Positions 36,123 to 47,124 of a DNA stretch of 64,000 nucleotides are shown piece after piece. A model generated the notes under the pieces. The model had not been told where the DNA came from. It worked only from the letters and a program-made list of their open reading frames with translations, and made no database searches. This DNA comes from Agromyces intestinalis (GTDB lineage: Bacteria; Actinomycetota; Actinomycetes; Actinomycetales; Microbacteriaceae), in NCBI RefSeq assembly GCF_008365295.1, contig NZ_CP043505.1, forward strand, positions 3,596,001 to 3,660,000, in the 5' to 3' direction. The stretch's first letter is position 1. Each line of letters begins with the position of its first letter. Position numbers and translations under genes: made by a program.

Positions 36123-38078
36123 GTGGCCGACGGGTTCGAGCTCTTCACCGACCGATCCGTTGTCGCGATGCGCGTCAACGGCGAGCTCAAGGACCTGGCC
36201 ACGACGGTCACGGACGCCGACGTGGTGGAGCCGGTCACGATCGACTCGCCCGACGGGTTGAGCATCCTGCGGCACTCGACCGCGCACGTGCTCGCGCAGG
36301 CGGTGCAGGCGATCAACCCCGAGGCCAAGCTCGGCATCGGCCCGCCCGTCACCGACGGGTTCTACTACGACTTCGACGTCGCGCAGCCGTTCACGCCCGA
36401 GGACTTGAAGGCGCTCGACAAAGAGATGGCGCGCATCGTCCGCTCGGGGCAGCGGTTCATGCGCCGGGTCGTCACCGACGACGAGGCGCGTGCCGAGCTG
36501 GCATCCGAGCCCTACAAGCTCGAGCTCATCGGACTGAAGGGCTCGGCCGGCCACGGCGAGGGCACGGGCGACGACCACGAGTCGGTCGAGGTCGGTGCGG
36601 GCGAGCTCACCATCTACGACAACGTCGACCCCAAGACCGGCGAGACCGTCTGGAAGGACCTCTGCCGCGGGCCGCACCTGCCGAACACCCGCATGATCGG
36701 CAATGGCTGGGCGCTCATGCGCGTCGCCGCCGCCTACTGGCGCGGCTCGGAGAAGAACCCCCAGCTCCAGCGCATCTACGGCACCGCGTGGCCCACGAAG
36801 GACGAGCTCCGCGCGTACCAGCACCGGCTCGAGGAGGCCGCGCGTCGCGACCACCGCAAGCTCGGCGCGGAGCTCGACCTGTTCAGCTTCCCCGAGGAGA
36901 TCGGCTCGGGCCTGCCGGTCTTCCACCCGAAGGGCGGCGTGATCAAGCGCGAGATGGAGGACTACGTCCGCCGTCGGCACATCGAGGAGGGGTTCCAGTA
37001 CGTCTCCACCCCGCACATCACGAAGTCGGGGGTGTTCGAGACGAGCGGGCACCTGCCGTACTACGCCGACACGATGTTCCCGCCGATGGAGCTCGAGAAC
37101 AGCGAGTACTACCTCAAGGCGATGAACTGCCCGATGCAGAACCTCATCTACCGGTCGCGCGGGCGCAGCTACCGCGAACTGCCGCTGCGGTTCTTCGAGT
37201 TCGGCACCGTCTACCGCTACGAGAAGTCGGGTGTCGTGCAGGGCCTGACCCGCGTCCGCGGCCTCACCCAGGACGACTCGCACAGCTACGTCACCGCCGA
37301 GCAGGCGCCGGGCGAGGTCAAGCACCTGCTGAACTTCGTCCTGAGCCTGCTGCGCGACTTCGGACTCGACGACTTCTACCTCGAGCTGTCGACGCGCGAC
37401 GCGGACTCCGACAAGTTCAAGGGCTCCGACGAACAGTGGGACGTCGCGACGAACGTGCTGCGCGAGGTCGCCGAGGAGTCCGGACTCGAACTCGTCGCCG
37501 ACCCCGGGGGCGCCGCGTTCTACGGCCCGAAGATCTCGGTGCAGGCGCGCGACGCGATCGGTCGCACGTGGCAGATGTCGACGATCCAGTACGACTTCAA
37601 CCAGCCCGAGGGCTTCGGGCTCGAGTACACCGCGGCCGACGGCACCCACCAGCAGCCGGTCATGATCCACTCGGCGAAGTTCGGCTCGATCGAGCGGTTC
37701 TTCGGGGTGCTCACCGAGCACTACGCCGGTGCGTTCCCCGTGTGGCTCGCGCCGGTGCAGGTCGTGGGCATCCCCGTCGCCGACGAGTACGCGCCGTACC
37801 TCGGTGCGATCGTCGAGCAGCTGAAGGGTGCGGGCGTGCGCGCCGAACTCGACACCAGTGATGACCGCATGCAGAAGAAGATCCGCACGCACACCACCCA
37901 GAAGGTGCCGTTCCAGCTCATCGCGGGCGAGAACGACCGCAGCGCCGAGACGGTCAGTTTCCGCTTCCGCGACGGCACGCAGGAGAACGGCGTGCCGATC
38001 GCGGACGCGATCGCCAAGGTCCGCGAGGCGATCGCCGACCATCGCCAGGTGACCACGCGGGACGACCTGTTCGCATGA
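36123..38078 (+). CDS. thrS: Threonine--tRNA ligase
   Basis: A class II aminoacyl-tRNA synthetase, 651 residues. A TGS domain (about 1-65) is followed by the editing domain with [10 protein letters not shown] (HxxxH) and the catalytic core: MNCPMQNL supplies the zinc Cys, [14 protein letters not shown] motif 2 and a His ligand, and [17 protein letters not shown] motif 3. The C-terminal anticodon-binding domain is complete. I chose GTG 36123, 9 bases after AAGGAG; the GTG at 36114 overlaps that site. A TACAGT hexamer at 36081 is the likely -10. The stop overlaps the HIT gene start. Confidence 0.96.
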   Translation: MADGFELFTDRSVVAMRVNGELKDLATTVTDADVVEPVTIDSPDGLSILRHSTAHVLAQAVQAINPEAKLGIGPPVTDGFYYDFDVAQPFTPEDLKALDKEMARIVRSGQRFMRRVVTDDEARAELASEPYKLELIGLKGSAGHGEGTGDDHESVEVGAGELTIYDNVDPKTGETVWKDLCRGPHLPNTRMIGNGWALMRVAAAYWRGSEKNPQLQRIYGTAWPTKDELRAYQHRLEEAARRDHRKLGAELDLFSFPEEIGSGLPVFHPKGGVIKREMEDYVRRRHIEEGFQYVSTPHITKSGVFETSGHLPYYADTMFPPMELENSEYYLKAMNCPMQNLIYRSRGRSYRELPLRFFEFGTVYRYEKSGVVQGLTRVRGLTQDDSHSYVTAEQAPGEVKHLLNFVLSLLRDFGLDDFYLELSTRDADSDKFKGSDEQWDVATNVLREVAEESGLELVADPGGAAFYGPKISVQARDAIGRTWQMSTIQYDFNQPEGFGLEYTAADGTHQQPVMIHSAKFGSIERFFGVLTEHYAGAFPVWLAPVQVVGIPVADEYAPYLGAIVEQLKGAGVRAELDTSDDRMQKKIRTHTTQKVPFQLIAGENDRSAETVSFRFRDGTQENGVPIADAIAKVREAIADHRQVTTRDDLFA

Positions 38079-38638
38079 CCAGCTACGGCGCCGATGAGTT
38101 CGAGGGCATCCAGACGGATGTCTCGTCAGAGCTCGCGGGCGTGCCCGACGCCTTCCAGCGACTGTGGACCCCGCACCGGCTGGTCTACATCCAGGACGGG
38201 CAGCAGCCCGACGAGCACTCCTGCCCGTTCTGCCGGGCGCCCGAGCTGAGCGACGAGCAGTCGCTCATCGTGGCGCGCGGCGAGCACGCGTACGTGCTGC
38301 TGAACCTGTTCCCGTACAACAGCGGCCACCTGCTGGTGTGCCCGTACCGGCACATCGCGACCTACGACCAGGCGACCCCCGAGGAGGTCGCCGAGATCGG
38401 CGAGCTCACGCAGACGGCGATGCGGGTCGTCAAGGACGTCTCGCGCTGCGACGGATTCAACATCGGCATGAACCAGGGGCGCATCGCGGGCGCCGGCATC
38501 GCCGAGCACCTGCATCAGCACATCGTGCCCCGGTGGGCGCTCGACGCGAACTTCTTCCCGATCATCGCGAAGACGAAGGCGCTGCCGCGCCTGCTCGGCG
38601 AGGTCAGGCAGGAGATCGCCGAGGCCTGGCCGGCATAG
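38075..38638 (+). CDS. HIT-domain protein, Ap4A phosphorylase type
   Basis: A 187-residue histidine-triad protein. The catalytic motif is HLHQHIV preceded by [18 protein letters not shown] and followed by [20 protein letters not shown]; an N-terminal CPFC pair is present. This closely follows the pattern of mycobacterial Rv2613c, an Ap4A phosphorylase that splits diadenosine tetraphosphate. It overlaps thrS by 4 bases (ATGA), which makes sense because synthetases make Ap4A as a by-product. In many relatives pgsA and mannosyltransferase genes follow; here they do not. Confidence 0.88.
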   Translation: MTSYGADEFEGIQTDVSSELAGVPDAFQRLWTPHRLVYIQDGQQPDEHSCPFCRAPELSDEQSLIVARGEHAYVLLNLFPYNSGHLLVCPYRHIATYDQATPEEVAEIGELTQTAMRVVKDVSRCDGFNIGMNQGRIAGAGIAEHLHQHIVPRWALDANFFPIIAKTKALPRLLGEVRQEIAEAWPA

Positions 38639-38686
38639 CCGGCAGCAGAACGGCGACGTGTCGCGAGACCTCGCGAGCCGTCGCGC

Positions 38687-39538
38687 TCAGCGCACCTGGT
38701 GCACGGTGAACTGCAGGCGCGGGTTGGCGTAGGCCTCCTGCGACTCGACGAGCTGAAGTTCGCGCTCGCCCGAGGCGTGCGTGCGCTCGAGCAGGTCGAA
38801 CACGCTCGACGTCGTGCGGGCGAGCGCATCTGCGGCATCGCCCGTGCGGCGGTAGTGCGCGGTGAACAGCGCGGCCGTGACATCCCCCGAGCCGTTCGCC
38901 TTCATCGGGATCAGCGGCGTCTGCACGATCCACGCGCCCGCGTCGTCGACGGCGATCATCTCGATCGTGCCCTCCTCGCGGTCGGGGCGCTCGACGCTCG
39001 TGACGAGCACCGTGCGAGGGCCGGACGCGCGCACCAGGTCGACCGACGCGAGCGTCGACTCGAGCGTGTCGGGGGAGGTGTCGGTCAGGTAGCCCAGCTC
39101 GAACTGGTTCGGCGTGATCAGGTCGGCCTGGGGCACGACCCGGTCGCGCAGCAGTACGGGGATCGCCGGCGCCACGAAGCATCCGCTCTTCGCGTTGCCC
39201 ATCACCGGGTCGCACGCGTAGATGGCCGACGGATTGGCCGCCTTGATACGCGCGACCGCGTCGAGGATGACGTCGCCGATGCCCTCGCCGCCCTGGTATC
39301 CGCTCAGCACGACGTCGATCTGCGGGAAGACGCCGCGCTCCTCGATGCCCGTGATCACCGCGGCCACATCGTCGGGGCTGATCAGCGGCCCGCGCCACGC
39401 GCCGTAGCCGGTGTGGTTCGAGAAGTTCACGGTGTAGACGGGCAGCACCTCGACGCCGATGCGCTGCAGGGGGAACACGGCCGCGGAGTTGCCGACGTGC
39501 CCGTAGGCGACCGCCGACTGGATCGAGAGGATCTTCAC
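38687..39538 (-). CDS. pdxY: Pyridoxal kinase PdxY
   Basis: A 283-residue ribokinase-superfamily enzyme that phosphorylates pyridoxal in B6 salvage. It starts MKILSIQSAVAYGHVGNSAA, the PdxY/PdxK signature; CDPVMGNAKSG and DLITPNQFELGYLT are conserved; the anion-hole and catalytic Asp are in MKANGSGDVTAALF. The GTG 39538 start lies 7 bases after the stop of the MocR-type gene, so salvage and regulator are one minus-strand operon, back to back with the de novo genes pdxS-pdxT. Confidence 0.93.
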   Translation of the reverse strand: MKILSIQSAVAYGHVGNSAAVFPLQRIGVEVLPVYTVNFSNHTGYGAWRGPLISPDDVAAVITGIEERGVFPQIDVVLSGYQGGEGIGDVILDAVARIKAANPSAIYACDPVMGNAKSGCFVAPAIPVLLRDRVVPQADLITPNQFELGYLTDTSPDTLESTLASVDLVRASGPRTVLVTSVERPDREEGTIEMIAVDDAGAWIVQTPLIPMKANGSGDVTAALFTAHYRRTGDAADALARTTSSVFDLLERTHASGERELQLVESQEAYANPRLQFTVHQVR

Positions 39539-39545
39539 CGATCGA

Positions 39546-40907
39546 TCATCCCACTCCGGCGGCGACGAGCCGTCCACCCGCGGCGCGCACCGCGGCGGCG
39601 ATGTCGGCGGCGAGTCGATCGGCGTCGTGGCCGGCGAGGTCGTGCACGGTGAGCCGCAGCCGGCGGGCCGCGGGTGCGTCGGTGGCTTCGTCGAGCGCGA
39701 ACGCATCGCCCGCGCGGGCCAGCCAGCCGCGGCGCATGAGTTGCTCGGACACGTCGCGGGCCGGCACTGGCAGCGCGACCCAGAGGTTGAGCCCATCGCC
39801 GGCGTCGGTCGGCACGCCGAGTGCGGTGAGCCGCTCGGCGAACGCGTGATTGCGGTCGGCGTAGTGCGCCCCGGCCGTCTCGATGCCGTCGACGACCTCG
39901 GGGTCGGTGACGAGCGCGAGCACGAGTCGCTGCAGCAGATGGCTCACCCACGTGGTGCCGGGGCTCAATCGCATCGCGAGCCGGTCGGCCGTCTCGGGGT
40001 CGGAGGCCGTCACCGCCAGGCACATGTCGGGGCCGAGGAACTTCGACACCGAGCGCACGAGCGCGAACCGGCGGTGCTCGGGGCCGATGAGCGAGTGGAA
40101 CGGGCGGCGCGACAGCATCGAGAAGTGGTCGTCCTCGATGACGAGCACGTACGGGTGGGCGCGAAGAACGGCACGCAGGTCGCGTGCCCGCCGTTCGGTG
40201 AGGCTCGCACCGGTCGGATTCTGCGCACGCGGCGTGCACACGACCGCACGCACACCCTGCTCGAGCGCCGAGCGCAGGCCCTCGACCGTCATGCCCTCGT
40301 CGTCGACCGGCACCGGTACCGCGCGGTACCCGCCGACGCGGACCGTGTGGATGCTGGTCAGGAAGCAGGGGTCCTCGAGCGCGACCGCATCGTCGCGTAC
40401 GAGCGCCTGCGCGAGCAGCCGTTCGACGGCATCGGCCGCGCCGCTCGTGATGGTCAGCCGGACATCGGTCGGCGCGAGGTCGGGGCGCATCCACGAGGCG
40501 GCCCACCGTTCGAGACCCGGGTCGACGACCGGCTCCCCGTACAGCACCGGCCGGCCGGCCACCTTCGCGAGTGCGCGCGACGGGTCGGGGATGAGGTCGG
40601 GGTCGGGGTTGCCGGTCGCGACGTCGCGCAGCACGCTGTCGGCGGCGAAGCCCTCCTGGGCGACCGGGGACGGGTCGGCGACGTGCGTGCCGCCGCGGCC
40701 GCGCGTGACGACCATGCCGGCCAGCGTGAGCTGCCGGTACGCGGCGACGGCGGTGTTGCGGTTGACGCCGAGGGTCTCGGCGAGGGAGCGCACGGGCGGG
40801 AGCGGCTCACCGGGAGCGAGTTCGCCGCGCTCGATCAGGGTGCGCACGCTGGCGGCGATCTCGGCGGCCGATCGGCCCGAGATCTGGAGGGTGACATCAC
40901 GTTCCAT
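39546..40907 (-). CDS. pdxR: MocR/PdxR-type transcriptional regulator
   Basis: A 453-residue regulator that joins a GntR-type winged helix-turn-helix (about 1-75: [20 protein letters not shown] and [15 protein letters not shown]) to an aminotransferase-like domain. The PLP-binding Lys is in [25 protein letters not shown] and [12 protein letters not shown] are the other fold-type I motifs. PdxR senses PLP and activates pdxST. Its divergent position to pdxS (110 bases) and its pairing with pdxY support this assignment. ATG 40907 follows a GGAG motif. Confidence 0.9.
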   Translation of the reverse strand: MERDVTLQISGRSAAEIAASVRTLIERGELAPGEPLPPVRSLAETLGVNRNTAVAAYRQLTLAGMVVTRGRGGTHVADPSPVAQEGFAADSVLRDVATGNPDPDLIPDPSRALAKVAGRPVLYGEPVVDPGLERWAASWMRPDLAPTDVRLTITSGAADAVERLLAQALVRDDAVALEDPCFLTSIHTVRVGGYRAVPVPVDDEGMTVEGLRSALEQGVRAVVCTPRAQNPTGASLTERRARDLRAVLRAHPYVLVIEDDHFSMLSRRPFHSLIGPEHRRFALVRSVSKFLGPDMCLAVTASDPETADRLAMRLSPGTTWVSHLLQRLVLALVTDPEVVDGIETAGAHYADRNHAFAERLTALGVPTDAGDGLNLWVALPVPARDVSEQLMRRGWLARAGDAFALDEATDAPAARRLRLTVHDLAGHDADRLAADIAAAVRAAGGRLVAAGVG

Positions 40908-40923
40908 GGCAGCTCCGAGTGTA

Positions 40924-40957
40924 GGCCCGGTCCATGCTACATTTTGGCCTAGGTCAA
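40924..40957. promoter_or_regulatory. pdxR-pdxS divergent promoter with direct repeats
   Basis: GGCC-C-GGTCCA (40924-40934) and GGCC-TA-GGTCAA (40946-40957) are similar direct repeats with starts 22 bases apart, two helical turns, the geometry used by PdxR. TACATT at 40938-40943 could be the -10 for pdxS, and TAGCAT on the other strand (40934-40939) for pdxR, so the two promoters overlap. Confidence 0.5.
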
Positions 40958-41016
40958 GCATCCCCGTTGTCTCCGCGCCTTCTCGCGCGCCACGACCCCT
41001 CCGGAAGGAATCCCAC

Positions 41017-41907
41017 ATGAGCACTGCCGAGACCGGATCGAGCCGCGTGAAGCGCGGCCTCGCCGAGATGCTGAAGGGCGGCGTCATCATGGACGTCGTC
41101 ACGCCCGACCAGGCGCGCATCGCCGAGGACGCCGGCGCCGTCGCCGTCATGGCCCTCGAGCGCGTACCGGCCGACATCCGCGCGCAGGGCGGCGTCGCCC
41201 GCATGAGCGACCCCGACCTGATCGAGGCGATCATCGCCGAGGTCTCGATCCCGGTCATGGCCAAGGCCCGCATCGGGCACTTCGTCGAGGCGCAGGTGCT
41301 CCAGGCGCTCGACGTCGACTACATCGACGAGTCCGAGGTGCTCTCGCCCGCCGACTACGTCAACCACATCGACAAGTGGCAGTTCACCACGCCGTTCGTG
41401 TGCGGCGCGACGAACCTCGGCGAGGCGCTTCGCCGCATCAACGAGGGTGCCGCGATGATCCGTTCGAAGGGCGAGGCCGGTACGGGCGACGTGTCCGAGG
41501 CGACCAAGCACATCCGCAAGATCACGAGCGAGATCAACACGCTGCGCTCGATGACGAAGGACGAGCTGTACGTCGCCGCGAAGGAGCTGCAGGCCCCGTA
41601 CGAGCTCGTCGCCGAGGTCGCCGAGACCGGCAAGCTCCCGGTCGTGCTCTTCACGGCGGGCGGCGTCGCCACCCCGGCGGATGCCGCGATGATGATGCAG
41701 CTCGGCGCCGACGGCGTGTTCGTGGGCTCGGGCATCTTCAAGTCGGGCAATCCAGCACAGCGGGCGGCGGCCATCGTCAAGGCGACCACGTTCCACGACG
41801 ACCCGAGCGTGATCGCCGAGGTGTCGCGCGGGCTGGGCGAGGCCATGGTCGGCATCAACGTCGGCGACCTGGCGGCACCGCACCGGCTCGCCGAGCGCGG
41901 CTGGTGA
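41017..41907 (+). CDS. pdxS: Pyridoxal 5'-phosphate synthase lyase subunit PdxS
   Basis: The synthase subunit that condenses ribose 5-phosphate, glyceraldehyde 3-phosphate and ammonia to PLP. It has 296 residues and an (alpha/beta)8 barrel. D26 (IMDVV) and K83 ([10 protein letters not shown]) match the catalytic residues of B. subtilis PdxS, and the second Lys lies in [10 protein letters not shown] / [12 protein letters not shown] 41017 follows GGAAGGA. It overlaps pdxT by 4 bases (GTGA), giving the usual 12+12 complex in equal amounts. Confidence 0.97.
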   Translation: MSTAETGSSRVKRGLAEMLKGGVIMDVVTPDQARIAEDAGAVAVMALERVPADIRAQGGVARMSDPDLIEAIIAEVSIPVMAKARIGHFVEAQVLQALDVDYIDESEVLSPADYVNHIDKWQFTTPFVCGATNLGEALRRINEGAAMIRSKGEAGTGDVSEATKHIRKITSEINTLRSMTKDELYVAAKELQAPYELVAEVAETGKLPVVLFTAGGVATPADAAMMMQLGADGVFVGSGIFKSGNPAQRAAAIVKATTFHDDPSVIAEVSRGLGEAMVGINVGDLAAPHRLAERGW

Positions 41908-42563
41908 CCACGACCCTCCGCGAGGACTCGCTCGACGCGGGGGAGTCGGCGGCCGCGCGCGCGGCCGGCGGCCCCCGCGTCGGAGTGCTCGCGCTGCAGG
42001 GCGACTTCCGAGAGCACGCGCACGTGCTCTCGGGCCTCGGTGCGGATGTCTCGCTGGTGCGCCGACCGCAGGATCTCGACGGCATCGACGGCCTGGTCAT
42101 CCCCGGTGGCGAGTCGACCGTGATGGGCAAGCTCGCCCGCGCCTACGGACTCGCTGAGCCCCTGCGGGCGGCGATCGCCGGCGGGCTGCCCGTCTACGGC
42201 ACGTGCGCGGGCCTCATCATGCTCGCCGACACCGTGCTCGACGCGATCGACGGGCAGCAGACACTCGGCGGACTCGACGTCGTGGTGCGCCGCAACGCCT
42301 TCGGCTCGCAGAACCAGTCGTTCGAGACCGACCTCGACATCCCCGAGCTCGGCGAGCGGCCGGTGCACGCGGTCTTCATCCGCGGACCGGTCGTCGAGTC
42401 GGTGGGCCGGCGCGCCACTGCGCTCGCGAGCCTGCCCGACGGGCGCGTCGTCGCGGTCGAGCAGGGCAGCCTGCTGGGCACGAGCTTTCACCCCGAGATC
42501 ACCGGCGAGCACCGGTTCCACGAGTACTTCCTCGGCATGGTGCGATCGCACGCCGGGGCATGA
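41904..42563 (+). CDS. pdxT: Pyridoxal 5'-phosphate synthase glutaminase subunit PdxT
   Basis: The glutaminase that channels ammonia to PdxS. It has 219 residues. The nucleophile is C101 in GTCAGLIML and the His/Glu pair is in [11 protein letters not shown]. The oxyanion strand GGES (68-71) is present. GTG 41904 overlaps the pdxS stop, giving an N-terminal extension of about 24 residues before [13 protein letters not shown]; the true start could be later, but no better ribosome site is seen. Confidence 0.95.
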   Translation: MTTTLREDSLDAGESAAARAAGGPRVGVLALQGDFREHAHVLSGLGADVSLVRRPQDLDGIDGLVIPGGESTVMGKLARAYGLAEPLRAAIAGGLPVYGTCAGLIMLADTVLDAIDGQQTLGGLDVVVRRNAFGSQNQSFETDLDIPELGERPVHAVFIRGPVVESVGRRATALASLPDGRVVAVEQGSLLGTSFHPEITGEHRFHEYFLGMVRSHAGA

Positions 42564-42593
42564 CGGCCAGCGGCGGGCTCAGGGCGAGCACGG

Positions 42594-43343
42594 ATGACGC
42601 GGGGTGCCGCCTCCGGTTCGATACCGGTCATGACGACACGAATGCCCAGCACCTCGGGGCCGCTGCCCGCGGGTGAGACGGCCGGCTGCGACACCTCCGA
42701 CATCCTGATCATCCACCGCATCTTCCGGTGGGGGTTCCGCGAAGCGCCGCGGCTCGTGCGCGAGGTGCGCCCCGGCGACACCGAGCGTGCGGCGATCGTG
42801 GCCGACACCGTCGACCTCATGACCCTCGGCCTGCACGTGCACCATGAGGGGGAGGACGAGGCGATGTGGGATCGCCTCGAGCACCGTCGGCCGGCGTGCG
42901 GCGCCACCGTCGACCTGATGCGCGAACAGCACCGGGTCGTCGCGGGGCTGCTCGAACGGGTGCCGCCGCTCGTTGAGACCTGGCGGGCGGATGCGTCGAT
43001 CGAATCGGGCGAACGACTGGCCGCCGCCCTCGATGACATCGGTGCGACCCTCGGTGTGCACCTCGGCCAGGAGGAGGCCGACATCGTGCCGGTCGCCGCC
43101 GAGGAGCTCAGTCAGCGCGAGTGGGACGAGATGGCCGAGCACGGCCGCACGCTCCTCCCGAAGGATCGTGTGCCCATCCAGCTCGGCCTCATGATCGACG
43201 CGGTGCCCGCCGCTGATCGCGACGACTGGTCGCGACGCAACCTGCCGGCGCCGGTGCGATTGCTCTGGCTCGTGCTGCTCAAGCGCAAGTACACGGCCTG
43301 GCAGCGTGCGACGTTTCCGACAGGCATGCCCGCACTCGTGTGA
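42594..43343 (+). CDS. Hemerythrin-like domain protein
   Basis: A protein of 249 residues (237 if ATG 42630 is the start). It has the His/Glu pattern of hemerythrin-like four-helix bundles: IIHRIFRWG, LGLHVHHEGEDEAMWDRL, MREQHRVVAGLL, LGVHLGQEEADIVPVAAEEL. The LHVHHEGEDE and HLGQEE groups would form the diiron site. Roles proposed for such proteins include oxygen or NO sensing. No partner gene is obvious. The upstream context is ordinary, 30 bases after pdxT. Confidence 0.82.
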   Translation: MTRGAASGSIPVMTTRMPSTSGPLPAGETAGCDTSDILIIHRIFRWGFREAPRLVREVRPGDTERAAIVADTVDLMTLGLHVHHEGEDEAMWDRLEHRRPACGATVDLMREQHRVVAGLLERVPPLVETWRADASIESGERLAAALDDIGATLGVHLGQEEADIVPVAAEELSQREWDEMAEHGRTLLPKDRVPIQLGLMIDAVPAADRDDWSRRNLPAPVRLLWLVLLKRKYTAWQRATFPTGMPALV

Positions 43344-43396
43344 GCACGAGCCGGCGGCCGAGGCCCGGCCGGCACGGCCGGTCGTACGCTGGGCGC

Positions 43397-43921
43397 ATGA
43401 CCTCGTTCATCGCGCTCCTGCGCGGCGTCAACGTCGGCGGCATCACCATCCGGTCGGCCGAGCTGCGCGAACTGTTCGACGGGCTCGGATTCGAGGCGGT
43501 GCGCACGGTGCTCGCGAGCGCGAACGTCGCGTTCGAGAGTCCCAGAGCGGATGCCGCCGCGCTGAAGCGCGAGATCGAGGCCGCGCTCGCCGAGCGGTTC
43601 GGATACGACGCGTGGATCGTGCTCACCACGGCCGAGCACGTGCGCGCCGTGATCGACGCGTTCCCGTTCGACGCCGCCGATGCGTCGCGTCAGCCGTGGG
43701 TGGTGTTCGCGTCCGCGGCATCCGTACTCGACGAACTCGCGCGGGGCGAGGGCCTCGACCCGGCCGTCGACCCGATCGCGCGCGGCGATGGCGTCGTCTA
43801 CTGGAACCCGGTGAAGGGCACGACCACCGACACGCCGTTCGCGAAGCTCCTGTCGCGGGCCCGGTTCACGCCGACGACCACGAATCGCAACCTGCGCACG
43901 CTGGCCAAGCTCGCCGGCTGA
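43397..43921 (+). CDS. DUF1697 protein
   Basis: A 174-residue protein beginning MTSFIALLRGVNVGG, the highly conserved DUF1697 start, and ending TTTNRNLRTLAKL, also typical. No catalytic function is established. I chose ATG 43397: TACGCT ends 6 bases before it and there is no ribosome site, a leaderless signature. A GTG at 43340 in the same frame overlaps the previous stop but precedes the family domain. Confidence 0.87.
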   Translation: MTSFIALLRGVNVGGITIRSAELRELFDGLGFEAVRTVLASANVAFESPRADAAALKREIEAALAERFGYDAWIVLTTAEHVRAVIDAFPFDAADASRQPWVVFASAASVLDELARGEGLDPAVDPIARGDGVVYWNPVKGTTTDTPFAKLLSRARFTPTTTNRNLRTLAKLAG

Positions 43922-44002
43922 GTCCGCCCGCCTGCGCCGCCTCGCCGCCTCGCCCCGGGCGCCGCACCGCCCGCCGCCCCGACCGCCGCGCGGGGCCTGC
44001 CC

Positions 44003-44008
44003 TAGAAT
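44003..44008 (+). promoter_or_regulatory. -10 element of yebC
   Basis: TAGAAT, 45 bases before the yebC ATG, in a GC-rich gap after the DUF1697 gene. It probably drives yebC and the ruvCAB genes behind it. Confidence 0.5.
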
Positions 44009-44053
44009 GGGTCGCCGGCGGGTGCACCCGCCACGACAGGATTCAGGAGCAGC

Positions 44054-44809
44054 ATGTCCGGGCATTCCAAGTGGGCGACGACCAAGCACAAGAAGGCCGT
44101 CATCGACGCGCGCCGCGCGAAGTCGTTCGCGAAGCTCATCAAGAACATCGAGGTCGCGGCGAAGATGGGCGGCGCCGACCTGAACGGCAACCCGACCTTG
44201 TACGACGCGGTGCAGAAGGCCAAGAAGACCTCGGTGCCGAACGACAACATCGACCGTGCGATCAAGCGCGGCGCCGGCATCGGCGGCGAGGCGGTCGAGT
44301 ACCAGTCGATCACCTACGAGGCCTACGGCCCGGCCGGCGTCGCTCTCATGGTCGAGGTGCTCACCGACAACAAGAACCGCGCCGCCGCCGAGGTGCGCAC
44401 GGGCCTCAGCCGCAACGGCGGCACGCTCGCCGACCCGGGCTCGGTCGCCTACAACTTCACCCGCAAGGGCGTGATCGTGGTCTCGGGCGAGGGCACTACT
44501 GAAGACGACGTCATGATGGCGGCGCTCGAAGCCGGCGCCGAAGAGATCGAGCCGCACGCGCTCGGGTTCGAGGTCGTCACCGACCCCTCCGACCTGGTCC
44601 CGGTACGCAAGGCGCTGCAGGAGGCCGGGCTCGACTACGAGTCGGCCGACATCGAGTTCGTGCCGAACCTGAAGGTCGAGATCGACGCCGACACGGCCCG
44701 CAAGGTGTTCCGGCTCATCGATGCGCTCGAAGACAGCGACGACGTGCAGAACGTGTACTCGAACTTCGACCTGAGCCCCGAGGTGCAGGCCGAACTCGAG
44801 GCGGAGTAG
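44054..44809 (+). CDS. yebC: YebC/PmpR family protein
   Basis: A 251-residue YebC/TACO1-type protein. The start [20 protein letters not shown] and the motifs [13 protein letters not shown] and [10 protein letters not shown] are diagnostic. The family was described as DNA-binding regulators and more recently as ribosome-associated factors that help translate proline-rich stretches. AGGAG precedes the ATG. It is followed 10 bases later by ruvC, the conserved order in actinobacteria. Confidence 0.95.
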   Translation: MSGHSKWATTKHKKAVIDARRAKSFAKLIKNIEVAAKMGGADLNGNPTLYDAVQKAKKTSVPNDNIDRAIKRGAGIGGEAVEYQSITYEAYGPAGVALMVEVLTDNKNRAAAEVRTGLSRNGGTLADPGSVAYNFTRKGVIVVSGEGTTEDDVMMAALEAGAEEIEPHALGFEVVTDPSDLVPVRKALQEAGLDYESADIEFVPNLKVEIDADTARKVFRLIDALEDSDDVQNVYSNFDLSPEVQAELEAE

Positions 44810-44819
44810 GCCGATCGCC

Positions 44820-45437
44820 GTGCGGGTGCTGGGCGTGGATCCCGGGCTCACCCGCTGCGGTGTCGGCGTGGTCGACGTCGCCCCCGACCGCACGGCGACG
44901 CTCGTCGACGTGGTCGTGCTGCGGTCGCCGACCGACCTGTCGATCGAGCGCCGGCTTCGGCGCATCGCCGACGGCCTCGAGGCGGTCTTCGACGAGCATC
45001 GCCCGCAGGCGGTCGCGCTCGAGCGCGTCTTCGCGCGGTCGGATGTCTCGACCATTATGGGCACCGCGCAGATCTCGGGGGTGGCCATGCTCATCGCCGC
45101 GCGACGCGAACTGCCCGTCGCACTCCATACGCCGAGCGAGGTGAAGGCGGCGATCACCGGGTACGGCCGCGCCGACAAGAAGCAGGTCGGCACGATGGTC
45201 GCCCGCATCCTCGGCCTCGACGCCATGCCGAAGCCGGCCGACGCGGCGGACGCGCTGGCGCTCGCGATCTGCCACGCCTGGCGCACCGGCGGCGTCGCGG
45301 GCGCGGCGGTGCGGGATGCGGCCTCGGCCGGCCGCGTCGATGCGGATGCCCCTGGCCTGACGCCGGCGCAGCGCGCATGGATCGCCGCCGAGCGGTCCGC
45401 GGCGGTGTCGGGGGCCGCCCGTAGGGTGAAGGAGTGA
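44820..45437 (+). CDS. ruvC: Holliday junction resolvase RuvC
   Basis: An RNase H-fold endonuclease that cuts Holliday junctions at specific sites. It has 205 residues. The acidic active site is visible: D7 in [10 protein letters not shown], Glu in ALERVFAR, and the C-terminal pair in [17 protein letters not shown]. The C-terminal 30 residues are an extension. GTG 44820. It overlaps ruvA by 4 bases; ruvC-ruvA-ruvB form one unit. No SOS box is seen upstream of this operon. Confidence 0.95.
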   Translation: MRVLGVDPGLTRCGVGVVDVAPDRTATLVDVVVLRSPTDLSIERRLRRIADGLEAVFDEHRPQAVALERVFARSDVSTIMGTAQISGVAMLIAARRELPVALHTPSEVKAAITGYGRADKKQVGTMVARILGLDAMPKPADAADALALAICHAWRTGGVAGAAVRDAASAGRVDADAPGLTPAQRAWIAAERSAAVSGAARRVKE

Positions 45438-46057
45438 TCTCCTCCCTTCGCGGGCGCGTCCTCGCCGCGGCCGGCAGTTCCGTCGTCATCGACGTCGGCG
45501 GCGTCGGCTTCCACGTCAACACCACGCCGGCGCTCGCGCTCGCGAGCCGCGAGGGCGCCGAGCTCACGGTGCACACGTCGCTCGTCGTGCGCGACGACTC
45601 GCTCACGCTGTTCGGGTTCGCCGGCCGCGACGAGCTCGGCGTCTTCGAGCTGCTCATCGGCGTCACGGGCGTCGGTCCGAAATCCGCGCTCGGCGTGCTG
45701 TCGGCGCTCTCGCCCGACCAGGTCGCCGAGGCCGTGCACGCCGAGCACGATGCGGCGTTCCGCAAGGTCAGCGGCATCGGCCCGAAGACGGCCAAGCTCA
45801 TCGTGCTGTCGCTCGCGGGCAAGCTCGCCCCGCCCACCGCGTCCCGTCCCGCCGCCGCACCGGTTGCGACCGGGGGCGTCGCCGACAGCGTGCTCGCCGC
45901 GCTCACCGGGCTCGGCTGGAGCGAGAAGCTCGCCGCCGATGCGGTCGAGCAGACGCTGGCCGAGGCATCCGAGGCCGACGCGGCGTCCGTACCCGCCCTG
46001 CTTCGGCTCGCACTCGGCCGGCTCGGCCCGGCCCAGGCCACCGGGAGGGTGCGATGA
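45434..46057 (+). CDS. ruvA: Holliday junction branch migration subunit RuvA
   Basis: A tetrameric junction-binding protein, 207 residues. An N-terminal OB fold ([20 protein letters not shown]) is followed by tandem helix-hairpin-helix motifs ([19 protein letters not shown] and [17 protein letters not shown]). The C-terminal domain III (from about 150, [20 protein letters not shown]) contacts RuvB. GTG start overlapping ruvC; its stop overlaps ruvB (ATGA). Confidence 0.95.
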   Translation: MISSLRGRVLAAAGSSVVIDVGGVGFHVNTTPALALASREGAELTVHTSLVVRDDSLTLFGFAGRDELGVFELLIGVTGVGPKSALGVLSALSPDQVAEAVHAEHDAAFRKVSGIGPKTAKLIVLSLAGKLAPPTASRPAAAPVATGGVADSVLAALTGLGWSEKLAADAVEQTLAEASEADAASVPALLRLALGRLGPAQATGRVR

Positions 46058-47124
46058 CCGACGGCGCCGACGACCTCGATCTCGACCTCACCGACCCGGT
46101 GCTCGCCTCCGAGGCCGAGCTCGCGTTCGAGGGCGCGCTGCGACCGCGCTCGCTCGCCGAGTTCGTCGGGCAGTCCCGCGTGCGGGGGCAGCTGCAGCTG
46201 CTGCTGTCGGCGGCAGCGCTGCAGCAGCGCACACCCGATCACATCCTGCTCGCCGGCCCGCCCGGCCTCGGCAAGACCACCCTCGCGATGATCGTGGCGC
46301 ACGAGGGCGGGCGGCCGCTGCGCATGTCGAGCGGGCCGGCGATCCAGCACGCCGGCGACCTCGCCGCCATCCTGTCGTCGCTCGTGCCGGGCGAGGTGCT
46401 GTTCATCGACGAGATCCACCGCATGGCGCGCTCGGCCGAAGAGATGCTGTACCTCGCGATGGAAGACTTCCGCATCGACATCATGGTGGGCAAGGGCGCC
46501 GGTGCGACGAGCGTTCCGCTCGACCTCGCACCGTTCACGCTCGTCGGGGCGACCACGCGGGCCGGCCTGCTGCCCAACCCGCTGCGCGACCGGTTCGGGT
46601 TCACCGCGCACCTCGAGTTCTACGACGAGGCAGAGCTCGAGCACGTGCTCACGCGGGCGGCGGGCATGCTCGGGCTTGCGATCGACGGCGACGCGGTCGC
46701 CGAGATCGCCGGTCGCTGCCGCGGCACGCCGCGCATCGCCAACCGGCTGCTGCGTCGCGTGCGCGACTACACGCTCGTGCATTCGGGCGGGTCCGAGCGC
46801 GCGCGGGCCGATCTCGAGAGGGTGCGGGCGGCACTCGACCTGTACGACGTCGACGCGCTGGGCCTCGACCGGCTCGACCGGGCGGTCATGGAGACGATCC
46901 TGACCCGCTTCGGCGGTGGTCCGGTCGGGCTCAACACACTGGCGGTATCGGTGGGCGAAGAGGCCGAGACGATCGAGGCGGTCGTCGAGCCGTTCCTGGT
47001 GCGCATCGGCCTGCTGACACGCACTCCGCGCGGCCGTGTCGCGACCCCCGCCGCGTGGCGGCACTTCGGGCGCCAGCCCGAGGCATCCGAAGTCGAAGCC
47101 GCCCTTCCGCTCGATGACCTATAA
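46054..47124 (+). CDS. ruvB: Holliday junction branch migration ATPase RuvB
   Basis: A hexameric AAA+ motor, 356 residues. Walker A is GPPGLGKT (68-75), Walker B is [10 protein letters not shown] (about 114-123), the arginine finger region is [18 protein letters not shown], and the C-terminal winged helix includes [16 protein letters not shown]. The stop codon lies inside a perfect TATAAT hexamer that probably serves the following yajC-secDF genes. Confidence 0.97.
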   Translation: MTDGADDLDLDLTDPVLASEAELAFEGALRPRSLAEFVGQSRVRGQLQLLLSAAALQQRTPDHILLAGPPGLGKTTLAMIVAHEGGRPLRMSSGPAIQHAGDLAAILSSLVPGEVLFIDEIHRMARSAEEMLYLAMEDFRIDIMVGKGAGATSVPLDLAPFTLVGATTRAGLLPNPLRDRFGFTAHLEFYDEAELEHVLTRAAGMLGLAIDGDAVAEIAGRCRGTPRIANRLLRRVRDYTLVHSGGSERARADLERVRAALDLYDVDALGLDRLDRAVMETILTRFGGGPVGLNTLAVSVGEEAETIEAVVEPFLVRIGLLTRTPRGRVATPAAWRHFGRQPEASEVEAALPLDDL

